NCBI GenBank assembly: GCA_036387335.1
Contig: DASVTZ010000026.1
Location: 1-64,000, forward strand
Length of the DNA: 64,000 bases
Direction: 5' to 3'
Source of the DNA: Longimicrobium sp.
Lineage (GTDB): Bacteria; Gemmatimonadota; Gemmatimonadetes; Longimicrobiales; Longimicrobiaceae
Position numbers and translations under genes: made by a program. Below, piece after piece: positions 31,161 through 39,696 of this stretch (position 1 is the first letter of the stretch; the number at the start of each line of letters is the position of its first letter). The notes under the pieces are model-generated. The model did not search any database and was not told the origin of the DNA. It saw nothing but the letters and a program-made list of their open reading frames with translations.

Positions 31161-31377
31161 TTTCGACCCGACGTGGGAAGGACTGGCCGAAACGGCTCTG
31201 CCGTGTGCGAAAAATCGAGGCACCACGCGTGCTAAATGATTTTCAACCCGCCATTTAGAGGTCGCAAGAATCGCTTGTGTCGGCCCAGTGCGCGCATTAG
31301 CTTATCGAAGCCCGCCACGACCTCGACCAGTTCCTCACCGCCGTACCCGCCGCCCCTCTCCCTCTTCCCGGACCACG
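31161..31377 (+). other. leader region of the radical SAM operon
   Basis: It holds a short inverted repeat (ctaaatg ... catttag, about 31228-31257) and a weak promoter-like pair TTGTGT / TAGCTT with 17-base spacing near 31275-31303. No coding frame is supported before 31378. Confidence 0.35.
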
Positions 31378-31557
31378 ATGAGCCGCAACGCTTCGCCCAT
31401 CCCTTCGATTTCTCCGCGCGCGACGCAACGGTCTGTCTGGGTAGCTCCTGAAGTCCGGGATCTGCCGCGTCTCACCGATCTTACGCTGCAGACCGGCGGC
31501 GACATCCCGAGCGAGGGAAGCACCGGCGGCGGCGGCGGAACGGTCGTGGGAGGGTAG
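31378..31557 (+). CDS. putative RiPP precursor peptide, 59 residues
   Basis: The peptide begins MSRNASPIPSISPRATQ and continues VWVAPEVRDLPRLTDLTLQT, then a Gly/Ser/Thr-rich tail (GGDIPSEGSTGGGGGTVVGG). The W-x-x-P-x-V-R-x-L-x-x-L-T-x-L-T segment resembles leader sequences of lasso-type precursors, and the Gly-rich end would be the core. It lies 73 bases before a radical SAM gene on the same strand. ATG 31378 is preferred; an in-frame ATG at 31288 adds 30 basic, low-complexity residues. No lasso cyclase or protease gene is nearby, so the class is open. Confidence 0.6.
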   Translation: MSRNASPIPSISPRATQRSVWVAPEVRDLPRLTDLTLQTGGDIPSEGSTGGGGGTVVGG

Positions 31558-31630
31558 ATCCTTCTCGTCGTCGAAACGCCCTCCCCGACCTCTTCCTTTG
31601 AATCCCCTCCCGCTCTCCCGGCCCGCACCG

Positions 31631-32707
31631 ATGCTCGTTGGAATCGCGATTACGGAGCATTGCAACCTGCGTTGCGCCCACTGCATTCGCGATGACGTGA
31701 CTACGGTGCGCAACCTGGACGTGGGTCTGATCCACTCCATCGCGGAGCAGGCAGGCGCGCTCTGGAACGACGTGGAGATCCACATGACGGGCGGCGAGCC
31801 GACGATCCACCCCGGATGGGACCGGATCGTCGCCGGGCTGCATGAGCGGGGGGTGCGCTACTCGTTCACGAGCAACGGGTGGCACATGCGGCGGCTGATC
31901 CCCGGGCTGGACCGCTCGCCCCCCGCGCGGGTGCGCCTCTCGCTCTCCGGGGGCGACGAAGCGGTTCACGATGCGGAGCGCGGGCGCGGATCATTCCGCC
32001 GCATCCTGATCGCAATCGCGCTGCTGACGTCGCGGGGCATTCCGACTTCGCTCGGATTCCTGGTGGACCGGCGCGACCGGCACCAGCTGCGCCAGGCCGC
32101 GGACCTCGCGGAGGCGCTCGGGTGCACCGCGATCAGCTTCGTCCTGGCGCAGCCGGTGGGCGGGAGCGCGGCACGCGACACGGATCTCGCGCCGCACGAG
32201 TGGTACGCCGTGCGCGACGAGATCATCGCGCTGGGCCGGGAAGCCCGCCGTACGCGCGTGCGGCTCGACTATGGGTCTCCCTCCGTGGGCGAGGAGATGG
32301 TGTGCGACAGCTTCGAGCGGAAGCGCGTGTACGTCGACGCTCGCGGACGCCTCTCCATCTGCTGCCAGCTGAGCGAGTACGGCTTCAACGACGCCGACGT
32401 GGTGGCGGATCTCCACGAGCACACGCTGGCCGAGATATGGCCGCGCTACGTCGCCGCGCTCGAGCTGCAGCGCATCGCCGCCGCCCCGCGCGGCGACGGC
32501 GGCGAGCTCGATCGGTTCCCCTGCATCCGCTGCGCGCGTTCCATGGGCAAGATGCAATGGCTGCGCGCGTATCCGCAGAGTCCCTGGGCGGCCGCGGCCG
32601 AGCCCGGCCTCCGCCCTGTTCCGCGCAGCATCGTGTCGCTGACCTACGCCCGCGGAAGCCGCGTGTCCGACGCCGTCAACTCCTCCGTCGCAGTGGTGGG
32701 CGCATGA
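31631..32707 (+). CDS. radical SAM protein with C-terminal SPASM-like cysteines
   Basis: CNLRCAHC near residue 12 is the C-x3-C-x2-C [4Fe-4S] motif; HMTGGEPTIHPGW is the SAM-binding GGE motif and FTSNGW follows. The C-terminal part has Cys clusters (VYVDARGRLSICCQLSEYG; FPCIRCARSMGK) as in SPASM/twitch domains that carry auxiliary clusters in peptide-modifying enzymes. The 358-residue length fits. ATG 31631 is used because the motif must lie near the N-terminus; the ribosome site is weak, TTG 31598 is an alternative. It follows the small precursor and overlaps the next gene (ATGA), so it probably modifies that peptide. Confidence 0.85.
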   Translation: MLVGIAITEHCNLRCAHCIRDDVTTVRNLDVGLIHSIAEQAGALWNDVEIHMTGGEPTIHPGWDRIVAGLHERGVRYSFTSNGWHMRRLIPGLDRSPPARVRLSLSGGDEAVHDAERGRGSFRRILIAIALLTSRGIPTSLGFLVDRRDRHQLRQAADLAEALGCTAISFVLAQPVGGSAARDTDLAPHEWYAVRDEIIALGREARRTRVRLDYGSPSVGEEMVCDSFERKRVYVDARGRLSICCQLSEYGFNDADVVADLHEHTLAEIWPRYVAALELQRIAAAPRGDGGELDRFPCIRCARSMGKMQWLRAYPQSPWAAAAEPGLRPVPRSIVSLTYARGSRVSDAVNSSVAVVGA

Positions 32708-33825
32708 TGCCCCGTGCAAGATTCGGCCTGGCGCTCGTCGCGTGCGGTCTCCTTCTCGGCGGTTGCGATTCGCCTGCGGGGCCGGGCGAGCGGGCGCCTC
32801 TGAGCGTGATCGTCGCAGGGCGGCTGGAGCGTGGCTCCACGATCCACGTCAGCGCCGCTCGCGGGGACGTCGCGCTCTCCCCCGCGAACGTGACGTACTC
32901 CTTCGATCCGGCCGATGCGGTGCAGCCGCTCGGGGGCGACTCCGTGCGGCTGGTCCGCGCGGGGACCGTCAGCGTCGTGGTGACCGTGAAGGGTGAGTCC
33001 GCCACGCAGGCGCTGGCGGTGGCCGTGCCGCCTTCCATCGTGTTCGACCGGGTGGCGAACGGCAACCGCGACATCTGGCGTGTCGCGCTGGATGGCGGCG
33101 AGCTCACGCAGATCACCACGGACCTGGCGGATGACCTGGACCCGACCGTGGCGGCGGGGCGGCTGGTATTCGTCAGCTTCCGTGCGGACCGCAACGCGGA
33201 GCTCTTTTCCATGCCGCTCGCCGGCGGCGCGGCGACGCGCATCACGACCAGCGCCACCAACGAAAGCGCTCCGGCGCTCTCCCGGGACGGGAGCCGCCTG
33301 GCGTACGCGCTGGATGTGGCCGGTGTGACCAAGCTGTTCAGGGCGGCGGGCGACGGGAGCGGACGGGCGCAGGCGCTCGCCAGCTCGGCCGAAGCGGTGG
33401 AATCGTCCCCGTCGTGGGCTCCCGCGGATGGCAGCCTCGTATTCATGTCGACCGTGAACGGCACCGCGGACCTGTTCGAGCTTCCGCTCGCCGGCACCGC
33501 GACGCAGCTCGTTGGCGGGAACTCGGCGGACGTCGAACCCGCGGTGAGCGGAGATGGGCGCTTCGTGGCGTTCGCGAGCACCCGTTCCGGAAACGACGGC
33601 GCCGACATCTTCGTCCTGCGCCGGTCGGATGGGCAGATCGTGCGGCTCACCAACCGCGCCGCTTCGGAAGGTCAGCCGGCCTGGACCGCGGACGGCCGCC
33701 TGGTCTACACCGAGTTCGGCGCCGACGGCGGCCGGCTCCGCTGGGTCGATCCCGCCGCGCCCGGGGTGATCCACGAGATCGACACCGGCGCCGGAAGCGC
33801 GCGCAACCCGTCTTCCATACCGTGA
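32704..33825 (+). CDS. TolB-like beta-propeller lipoprotein
   Basis: The start overlaps the radical SAM stop (ATGA); a second ATG is at 32707. LVACGLLLGGCDSPAG is a lipoprotein signal. Residues about 115-370 are PD40/TolB-type blades with the repeated pattern V-F-x-S-x-R-x-x-x-x-x-E-L-F-x-M-x-L (LVFVSFRADRNAELFSMPLA; VAFASTRSGNDGADIFVLRR). It is likely anchored in the envelope and could hold or export the operon's peptide, but this is inference from coupling only. Confidence 0.8.
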   Translation: MMPRARFGLALVACGLLLGGCDSPAGPGERAPLSVIVAGRLERGSTIHVSAARGDVALSPANVTYSFDPADAVQPLGGDSVRLVRAGTVSVVVTVKGESATQALAVAVPPSIVFDRVANGNRDIWRVALDGGELTQITTDLADDLDPTVAAGRLVFVSFRADRNAELFSMPLAGGAATRITTSATNESAPALSRDGSRLAYALDVAGVTKLFRAAGDGSGRAQALASSAEAVESSPSWAPADGSLVFMSTVNGTADLFELPLAGTATQLVGGNSADVEPAVSGDGRFVAFASTRSGNDGADIFVLRRSDGQIVRLTNRAASEGQPAWTADGRLVYTEFGADGGRLRWVDPAAPGVIHEIDTGAGSARNPSSIP

Positions 33826-33934
33826 CGAGCGTGTAGTCACGGCTTTCCACGGGCGCCGGCGCTCCGCCGCCGCCCCTCCGCTTCCCGGGCAGGTGCCCGT
33901 GGCAGCCCTCCCCGCACCGCCCGAGGCCGCACCG

Positions 33935-36604
33935 ATGCGACTCCACCTTCCCGGCCGCACACGCCCGTACGGCGTGGCACTGGTCCTCCTTGCCGCCGCG
34001 TGCAGCGACCGTCCGTCCAACCCGATGGCCGCCCTGCAGCCGGACGCACCTCCGGGCACCACCGCGCAGCTCGCCTGCACGGCGGCCGTCGCCACGGGGA
34101 TCGTGACGTGCGAGCCGCTCGCGCCCGAGGGCGCCTCGTTCGACCGGCGCCCCGGTGCCCCCGCGCTCGACCGCCGCACGGTGGGCGGCCAGGGCACGTA
34201 CCTGCGGCTCAACTCGTCGAACGTGGCGTACGCGAGCGAGGTGTTCGCGTTCGACCTGGCGGTGCAGAACCTGTCCAACCTCGCCATGGCCACCGACGAC
34301 GGCACCGTCCCCAACCTGGAGGGTGTGCGCGTGGTGATCCCCGCGGCGCCGGTGGCCACCAGCGGCACGGGGCAGATCACGGTGGCGAACGAGACGGGGC
34401 AGGCGGTGTTCAGCGGATCCGAGCCGCAGGACTACTTCCAGTACGGCGGCAGCGCGGGTACGGAGCTCGGCGTGGACGGGATCCTGGCGTCGGGCGAAGC
34501 CTCGGCAACCAAGCGCTGGCAGTTCAACGTCCCGGCCACGGTCAACACCTTCACCTTCACGCTCTGGGTGGCGACGCGCATGCCGGCCGGGGCGCTCCAG
34601 ACGATCGCGCCGCAGATCACCAGCGTGTCGCCGTCGCCGATGGTGCCGGGCGCCACGGCCACGATCACCGGGATCAACTTCGACCCCACGGCCGCCAACA
34701 ACGTCGTCAACATCAACGGGACGAACGTGGTGCCGAGCGCGGCCACCGCGACCTCGCTCACCGTCACGGTGCCGTGCGTCCTGTCCGGGAACGTGCCCGT
34801 CTACGCCACGCGCCCCAACCTGCGCGGAGCGACGAAGACCGCCGCCCTGCAGGGGAACCAGCGGACGGTGGGGATCGGGCAGGCGCTCATCGTGACCAAC
34901 AACGCGGAAGTGGCGTGCAACGAGCTGGCCCCCGCCGGGGGCGCGGCGCGCTACATCGTATCCGTATACAGCGCCAGCGCGTCTCCCTCGTCCAGCTCCC
35001 CGTTCCAGCTCGTTCCCGACGGCGATCCGGTGGTACCCGCCGTGGAGGCGGCCCCGGCGAGCGTGACGCTCCCCGGGCTGTACGCGCAGGTGGCCAACGC
35101 GGCCCAGATGCAGGCTGACGAGCGTCACGAGGAGCTGCTGGAGAAGAACCGCATCGCGTACGAGGAGCTTCGCGGCCGGAACGCGGGGATGCAGAACCGC
35201 GCCCGCCGCAACGTGGTGGCCGCCGCACAGGTGGAGCCGCCGGTGACGCGCACCTTCCGCGTCTCCAACATCAACGTGGGCGGCATCTGCACCAACTTCT
35301 ACGTGGTGAGCGCCACCCGCGTGTACTACAACGGGAAGCTCGCCATCTACGAGGACGACGCCACGCCGGCCGGCTTCAAGTCTTCGCTGAACGCCACCAT
35401 GGCCGCGAACTACCAGAAGATCGGCGACCAGTTCAACGCCGACATGGAGCCCGTGATCCGCAACAACTTCGGCGACATCCTGCGCCGGGACGCGGAGACG
35501 GACAACAACGGGGTGCTGGTGGCGCTCTTCACACCGCGCATCAACAACTCGTTCCAGGGCGTGGCGGGCTTCGTGGTCTCGTGCGACCAGTTCGCCAACA
35601 CCGATACGACCACCTACGCCGTGGGCGGCCCGTACACCGGACCCGCCGGCAGCAACGCGTCCAGCAACTTCGGCCAGTTCTTCTACGCCTACCAGCCGGT
35701 GGTGGCGGGGTCGGGCTACAGCGGCAACACCGCCGACAACTGGTACCGTACGATCCGCTCCACCTTCATCCACGAGACCAAGCACGTGGTGTCGATGGCC
35801 GCGCGCACGGAGAACAACGCGCCGCTGGAGAACGCGTGGCTCGAGGAAGGAACGGCGCGACACTCCGAGGAGCTGTGGATGCGCAACGCGGTGGACAACG
35901 TGGCGTGGAAGGGGAACACCGGGTATGGAAGCGCCGCGACCCCGGTCAACACCTACTGCGACGCCCGCTCCACCTCCGCCGCGTGCAACGCCAACACACG
36001 CCGGCCCGCCAGCATCATGCAGCGGCACTTCAGCGCCATGGCCATGCACATGTTCTCGACCAACGCGTCGCTCCTGTCGCCGTTCGGGCCAACCCCGGAG
36101 GACAACGGCTCGTACTGGTACGCGATCTCGTGGTCGCTGGTCCGCTACTCGATCGACCGGTACGCCGCGTCGGACGCCGCCTTCTTCTCGGCGCTGACGG
36201 AATCCAGCGACGTGGGGGTGACCAACCTGTCCAACCGCGTGGGCGTGCCCATCGACCAGCTCCTGGGCGGATGGTCGCTTGCGCTCGCGGCGGACGACCA
36301 CCCGCTGCTGGCCGGTCCGGCAAACCCGGACATCCAGATGCCCACCTGGAACTTCAGGAACATCTACGCGGGCTTCAACACCGACTTCCCGAATTCGTAC
36401 ACGACGCCGTACCCGCTCGTGCCGACGGCGCTCCCCTTCGGCGCCTTCACGGCACCGGGCGCCACGACCACGCTGCGCGGCGGCGGCGTGCGCTGGTTCG
36501 AGTTCTCGGGCACGCAGACGGCCCCGCAGCTGATCAAGCTGCAGGGGAGCGGCGGCGGCACCATCCCCAGCACGCTGCGGCTGGCGGTCACGCGGATCCA
36601 GTAG
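33935..36604 (+). CDS. TIG-domain metallopeptidase lipoprotein (M30-like)
   Basis: ATG 33935 gives a lipoprotein signal with the lipobox VLLAAAC. Residues about 224-310 are an IPT/TIG immunoglobulin-like domain (PQITSVSPSPMVPGATATIT). The C-terminal half holds the zinc motif HETKH (residues 613-617) and, 20 residues on, WLEEGTARHSEE (Glu 637 or 638 as third ligand), the spacing of gluzincin peptidases of the hyicolysin/M30 kind. Total 889 residues. It lies 109 bases downstream of the TolB-like gene and its stop overlaps the next GTG by one base. A role in peptide maturation is possible but unproven. Confidence 0.8.
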   Translation: MRLHLPGRTRPYGVALVLLAAACSDRPSNPMAALQPDAPPGTTAQLACTAAVATGIVTCEPLAPEGASFDRRPGAPALDRRTVGGQGTYLRLNSSNVAYASEVFAFDLAVQNLSNLAMATDDGTVPNLEGVRVVIPAAPVATSGTGQITVANETGQAVFSGSEPQDYFQYGGSAGTELGVDGILASGEASATKRWQFNVPATVNTFTFTLWVATRMPAGALQTIAPQITSVSPSPMVPGATATITGINFDPTAANNVVNINGTNVVPSAATATSLTVTVPCVLSGNVPVYATRPNLRGATKTAALQGNQRTVGIGQALIVTNNAEVACNELAPAGGAARYIVSVYSASASPSSSSPFQLVPDGDPVVPAVEAAPASVTLPGLYAQVANAAQMQADERHEELLEKNRIAYEELRGRNAGMQNRARRNVVAAAQVEPPVTRTFRVSNINVGGICTNFYVVSATRVYYNGKLAIYEDDATPAGFKSSLNATMAANYQKIGDQFNADMEPVIRNNFGDILRRDAETDNNGVLVALFTPRINNSFQGVAGFVVSCDQFANTDTTTYAVGGPYTGPAGSNASSNFGQFFYAYQPVVAGSGYSGNTADNWYRTIRSTFIHETKHVVSMAARTENNAPLENAWLEEGTARHSEELWMRNAVDNVAWKGNTGYGSAATPVNTYCDARSTSAACNANTRRPASIMQRHFSAMAMHMFSTNASLLSPFGPTPEDNGSYWYAISWSLVRYSIDRYAASDAAFFSALTESSDVGVTNLSNRVGVPIDQLLGGWSLALAADDHPLLAGPANPDIQMPTWNFRNIYAGFNTDFPNSYTTPYPLVPTALPFGAFTAPGATTTLRGGGVRWFEFSGTQTAPQLIKLQGSGGGTIPSTLRLAVTRIQ

Positions 36605-37086
36605 TGAAGCTGTCCATCGTGGCTCCCTGCGCGCTCGCCGTGGCGTGCGCGCCGGGAGCCCCGCCCCCCGCCGAGGCCCGCGCCGCCGCCGACACCCTGC
36701 GCGGCCGGGTGGAGGTGGTGGGCTCCGAGCCGGGAACCACGATCGCGCTCATGGACCCTCGCGGCGGCGCGGTGACGCTGGAAGGGGAGCGCGCCGTCCT
36801 CCTGCAGCTCGCCGCGCTCGAAGTGATGGTGCGAGGCCGCCCCGATGGCCCGCGCACCTTTCGCGTGGAGCGCGTCTCCGTCCGCGCCGCCGAGGGTGTA
36901 CCCGCCGTGGACGGCGTCCTCGCGCGCGACGGCACCCGCGACGTCCTGGTGCTGGAGGACGGGCGCCGGGTGCCGCTCGCCTTCACCCCGGCTGCGCTAC
37001 GCGGAAAGTACGGCGCGCGCATCTGGCTCGCCGGCCCGCTGGACCGGGCCCCCGACACCTTCGGCATCATCACCGAAGCGCCATAG
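36604..37086 (+). CDS. small exported protein, probable lipoprotein
   Basis: GTG 36604 shares its first base with the TAG of the metallopeptidase gene, so the two are coupled. The product (160 residues) begins VKLSIVAPCALAVACAPGAP, a short lipoprotein-like signal. The body consists of beta strands with repeats of GRVEVVGSEPGTTIALMDP style and is rich in Val/Arg. No family is recognised. A terminator follows at 37119. Confidence 0.65.
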   Translation: MKLSIVAPCALAVACAPGAPPPAEARAAADTLRGRVEVVGSEPGTTIALMDPRGGAVTLEGERAVLLQLAALEVMVRGRPDGPRTFRVERVSVRAAEGVPAVDGVLARDGTRDVLVLEDGRRVPLAFTPAALRGKYGARIWLAGPLDRAPDTFGIITEAP

Positions 37087-37118
37087 CCGGCTGCAGACGC
37101 TCTAGCGCAAATAGTTGG

Positions 37119-37160
37119 GGGGTGGGACCGCACCGGCATGCGGTTCCACCCCTCGCTTTC
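37119..37160 (+). terminator. terminator of the 31.4-37.1 kb transcription unit
   Basis: A 14-base stem with one G-U pair (37119-37132 with 37139-37152), 6-base loop, then TCGCTTTC. It follows the 36604 gene by 33 bases. Confidence 0.65.
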
Positions 37161-37302
37161 TGACCGAGACCTGCGAGGCAGTCCACCTCAGCAGCAGGAC
37201 GCGCGTCGTACGTCAGTTGCGCAGAGACTTGCCAAACTCTACGCGGCGGCTTGAACGACACCAGGCTCCTGGTGGTCTAGATACGATGGCGGAGGGTGGC
37301 CA

Positions 37303-38139
37303 TCAAGTCGTGCTCCCATTTGGGCCGGCATTATTCCCGGACGGAAGCTGATGCACGGTCGGCTCGTAATTCAAGTTGTAAGAAATGCTGACCCGGCCCG
37401 TAGGCCCCTCTCCAGCGTTCTGGCGAAAGACATCCCGAATCCCGTCGGCGAGGGCCTTCTGCATCTCGGCGGTTGCATCGCTGATCGGCATCTGGATGTG
37501 AACTTCGCCGTTCGCCGTACGAATGTGAGCCAAAAGTTGGTCCGCCTGACGAGCTGGCGCTTCCTGTGGTTCAAAGAGAACCGACCAGAGTTTATCGATG
37601 ATCTTCGACCCGACTTTATCCATTAGCCAGAGACCAAAAACCACGATTACTGCCGTTCCCGGCTCGGCTGCGTGTTGGTGAAAGTGGCGAACAGAGACCC
37701 GCGCATCAGGTACAACGCGGATGACGTCGCGAAGCATCGCATCAAGCTCCAGCTCCCCACCCAGTTCTGGCGAGAACCCTATCGTAAGATCCTCCTGATC
37801 GTCCTCGCCAGAAGTATTTGATACGCCGAGTCCAAAGAACGAGATGCTAAAAGCACCTGTCGCAAACTGGCGTGCTACCTCTTCAGGATCAGCATCAGGC
37901 AACGTCTGGAATTCGATCAGGAGTGCTGATTCCTGTGGATCACCCGGATGTTGCGACACCCACACGTTGATAGCCTTTGCAACCGGTCGGTGGTCGTAGC
38001 GGTGGTTATAGTTGAGATATGGGTCTACGAGAAGTCGAGCACGGTACGCTTCCGCGAACCGCTCAAGATCGGCACGAGAGAACTTGTATCCATTGGGGAG
38101 GCGATTAGTTGTAGCGATAACAGCGGTACCTCTCGCCAT
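37303..38139 (-). CDS. hypothetical protein with one membrane segment
   Basis: ATG 38139 has GGGAGA upstream at good spacing. The first part (GYKFSRADLERFAEAYRARL, then LNYNHRYDHRPVAKAINVWV) has the look of a small protease or structural beta fold that includes N-x-x-H; a resemblance to phage prohead proteases is possible but not certain. Residues about 165-195 (GTAVIVVFGLWLMDKVGSKI) form one hydrophobic segment. The C-terminal 80 residues are soluble. GC is lower than the core genes. It lies beside the Shedu-like gene on the same strand. Confidence 0.55.
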   Translation of the reverse strand: MARGTAVIATTNRLPNGYKFSRADLERFAEAYRARLLVDPYLNYNHRYDHRPVAKAINVWVSQHPGDPQESALLIEFQTLPDADPEEVARQFATGAFSISFFGLGVSNTSGEDDQEDLTIGFSPELGGELELDAMLRDVIRVVPDARVSVRHFHQHAAEPGTAVIVVFGLWLMDKVGSKIIDKLWSVLFEPQEAPARQADQLLAHIRTANGEVHIQMPISDATAEMQKALADGIRDVFRQNAGEGPTGRVSISYNLNYEPTVHQLPSGNNAGPNGSTT

Positions 38140-38538
38140 TCGGAGTCTCCCTGTCAAGTGGGTGGAAGCACCGTCATCCTAGCCGGATGGCGGGTGATGC
38201 CAGGTACACGACTCCTTACGCTCTCGCGAAGGAACGCTCCAGCAGGAAACGCACTCAAAGTGCTACTTGCCGGCCCTTCCGCGCTCATGCGCCTCCAGCA
38301 CTTCCGCCAATCTGAGCAACTCGCCGCCGCGCTCGCGCGCTAATCGTGCCACCGCGATTTCCCATCCCGGGGGGCATTGCGGTATGAGCTACCCTTCGGA
38401 TCCATGCGGGCGCGCTCCCTTCGCCGGGAACGGCGGGTAAGTAAGATGTTCGGAGCGCCGCCGCAGATCAGCCGATCCGCGGCGGTCGCAACTCCCGGAA
38501 AACCCCTTCTCCCGCCGCCGTCACGATGGGCTTTCCAT
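38140..38538. other. 399-base gap between the unknown gene and the Shedu-like gene
   Basis: On the minus strand, about 38257-38375, a short coherent peptide is read (PPGWEIAVARLARERGGELL, then RLAEVLEAHERGRAGK and a stop). It may be a small gene from a GTG near 38345 or a remnant; no clear ribosome site. Nothing else is seen. Confidence 0.3.
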
Positions 38539-39405
38539 TCAGTGGCGTTCACTCTCCTCGAGTGTCTGAGCAAACGAAGCTCTCCGCGCGTCAGACAGCT
38601 TGCTCCACGCAGCATCGAAATCCGACAAGCGATAGCTTTGTGACCACTTTGGGATTAGCAACTCCGCATTCAGCGGCACGCTGTGAAACGGCTTGAACTT
38701 CGCAGACCGGCTAATCGCTCGCCAATCCCCGTCGCTGATAGATGTATTGAATGGGCTTGCTAGTTGATTCCGCACCGCAACTGGTAGCCGCGAACACTCG
38801 TGCGCATAGGTCTCGAACGTGTCTAGGTAGATACGCCCAGTTACGCGATCAGAGAGCCAGTCGAACGATCGGATTGCGACCCCAAGACTCGCCGCTTTTC
38901 GATTCCGCCTGAGACGTTGGTCGTCACCGTCTGAACGCCGCCCAATCACGACTGTATAGCTGAAGCTGGGCATATCATAGAGGAAGTCCGACGACGGGAA
39001 AACTCGCTTAGCTTCCTCCCGGTTCGCGTTGATCCAGTACTTCCAATCGCTTACTTGCTCAAGTGCTGCGTTCAGCCTTCTACTTGGCTTCCCGCCCCTT
39101 GTATAAGCGGGTTCGTGGGGGGACTCGATCTCCACCAGTTCATAGTGAAGCCCCAAGCTCCCGCGGTCATACCCCAGAACGAAATCAGTTACGTAATCGC
39201 GACCGAGCCTTACTTGTGAAAGAACGACAACACAATTGACCCCATCCGCCCAGAAAAAGCCAGCATTATCTTGAAGAAATTTCTGGTAGGTGGGTTCGGT
39301 TGTGCTGGGGTCATCAAGCAAGTTCTTCCATTCGTCTCTAAGCGCCAAGACGTGGGGTTTGAGGTCAGAGTGTAACACCGACCAATATCGAAGTTCAGCG
39401 GTCAC
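38539..39405 (-). CDS. Shedu-like nuclease (DUF4263 / SduA type)
   Basis: GTG 39405 is preferred: GAGGAG lies eight bases upstream; an ATG at 39489 lacks a site. The 288-residue product carries the DUF4263 core: DYVTDFVLGYDRGSLGLHYE, LVEIESPHEPAYTRGGKPSR and the following ALEQVSDWKYWINANREEAK, i.e. the D...E-x-E and Q-x-x-x-W pattern of this PD-(D/E)XK branch. The usual catalytic Lys position reads as E-x-E here. SduA alone gives phage defence in characterised Shedu systems. GC is below the surrounding core genes, consistent with transfer. Confidence 0.75.
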   Translation of the reverse strand: MTAELRYWSVLHSDLKPHVLALRDEWKNLLDDPSTTEPTYQKFLQDNAGFFWADGVNCVVVLSQVRLGRDYVTDFVLGYDRGSLGLHYELVEIESPHEPAYTRGGKPSRRLNAALEQVSDWKYWINANREEAKRVFPSSDFLYDMPSFSYTVVIGRRSDGDDQRLRRNRKAASLGVAIRSFDWLSDRVTGRIYLDTFETYAHECSRLPVAVRNQLASPFNTSISDGDWRAISRSAKFKPFHSVPLNAELLIPKWSQSYRLSDFDAAWSKLSDARRASFAQTLEESERH

Positions 39406-39523
39406 TGACTTTCTCCTCACAGCTAAATTGTTATCAACGGTGCTGAAGCTGCCGATGGTTTTGCACTGGCGCCAGTATACGGTCTCCATCTAAATTCCGC
39501 CCGTGTCAACCCCGAGACTCGGG

Positions 39524-39569
39524 TTGACTGCGGCCGGGGTTTAGGGTTAGCTTCCCGAACGATCGTTCG
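39524..39569 (+). promoter_or_regulatory. paa promoter with PaaR-type operator
   Basis: A perfect 14-base palindrome CGAACGATCGTTCG (39556-39569) fits C-N-A-A-C-G-N-N-C-G-T-T-N-G, the pattern I recall for the TetR-family repressor PaaR of Thermus. It sits just downstream of TTGACT (39524-39529) and a weak TTAGCT (39547-39552) at 17-base spacing, where a repressor would block initiation. No paaR gene is in the window. Confidence 0.6.
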
Positions 39570-39696
39570 AACGGCAACATAGGATCGGACCCTGCTTCCA
39601 GGCAGGCAGCGGCCGCCCCCCACATGGTGTGAGGCGGCTGCCCCGACTAACAAACCGACGAATTCCACGTCCCAACCCGCAGAGGGAGAGGATCGG

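Noticed and set aside
31288-31377. 30-residue extension of the putative precursor from ATG 31288
   Set aside because: Arg/Pro low-complexity peptide unlike a leader; ATG 31378 gives the expected short precursor.
33647-36301. 884-codon minus-strand frame opposite the TolB-like and metallopeptidase genes
   Set aside because: Arg/Gly/Val-rich shadow without motifs; the plus-strand proteins have clear signals and catalytic motifs.
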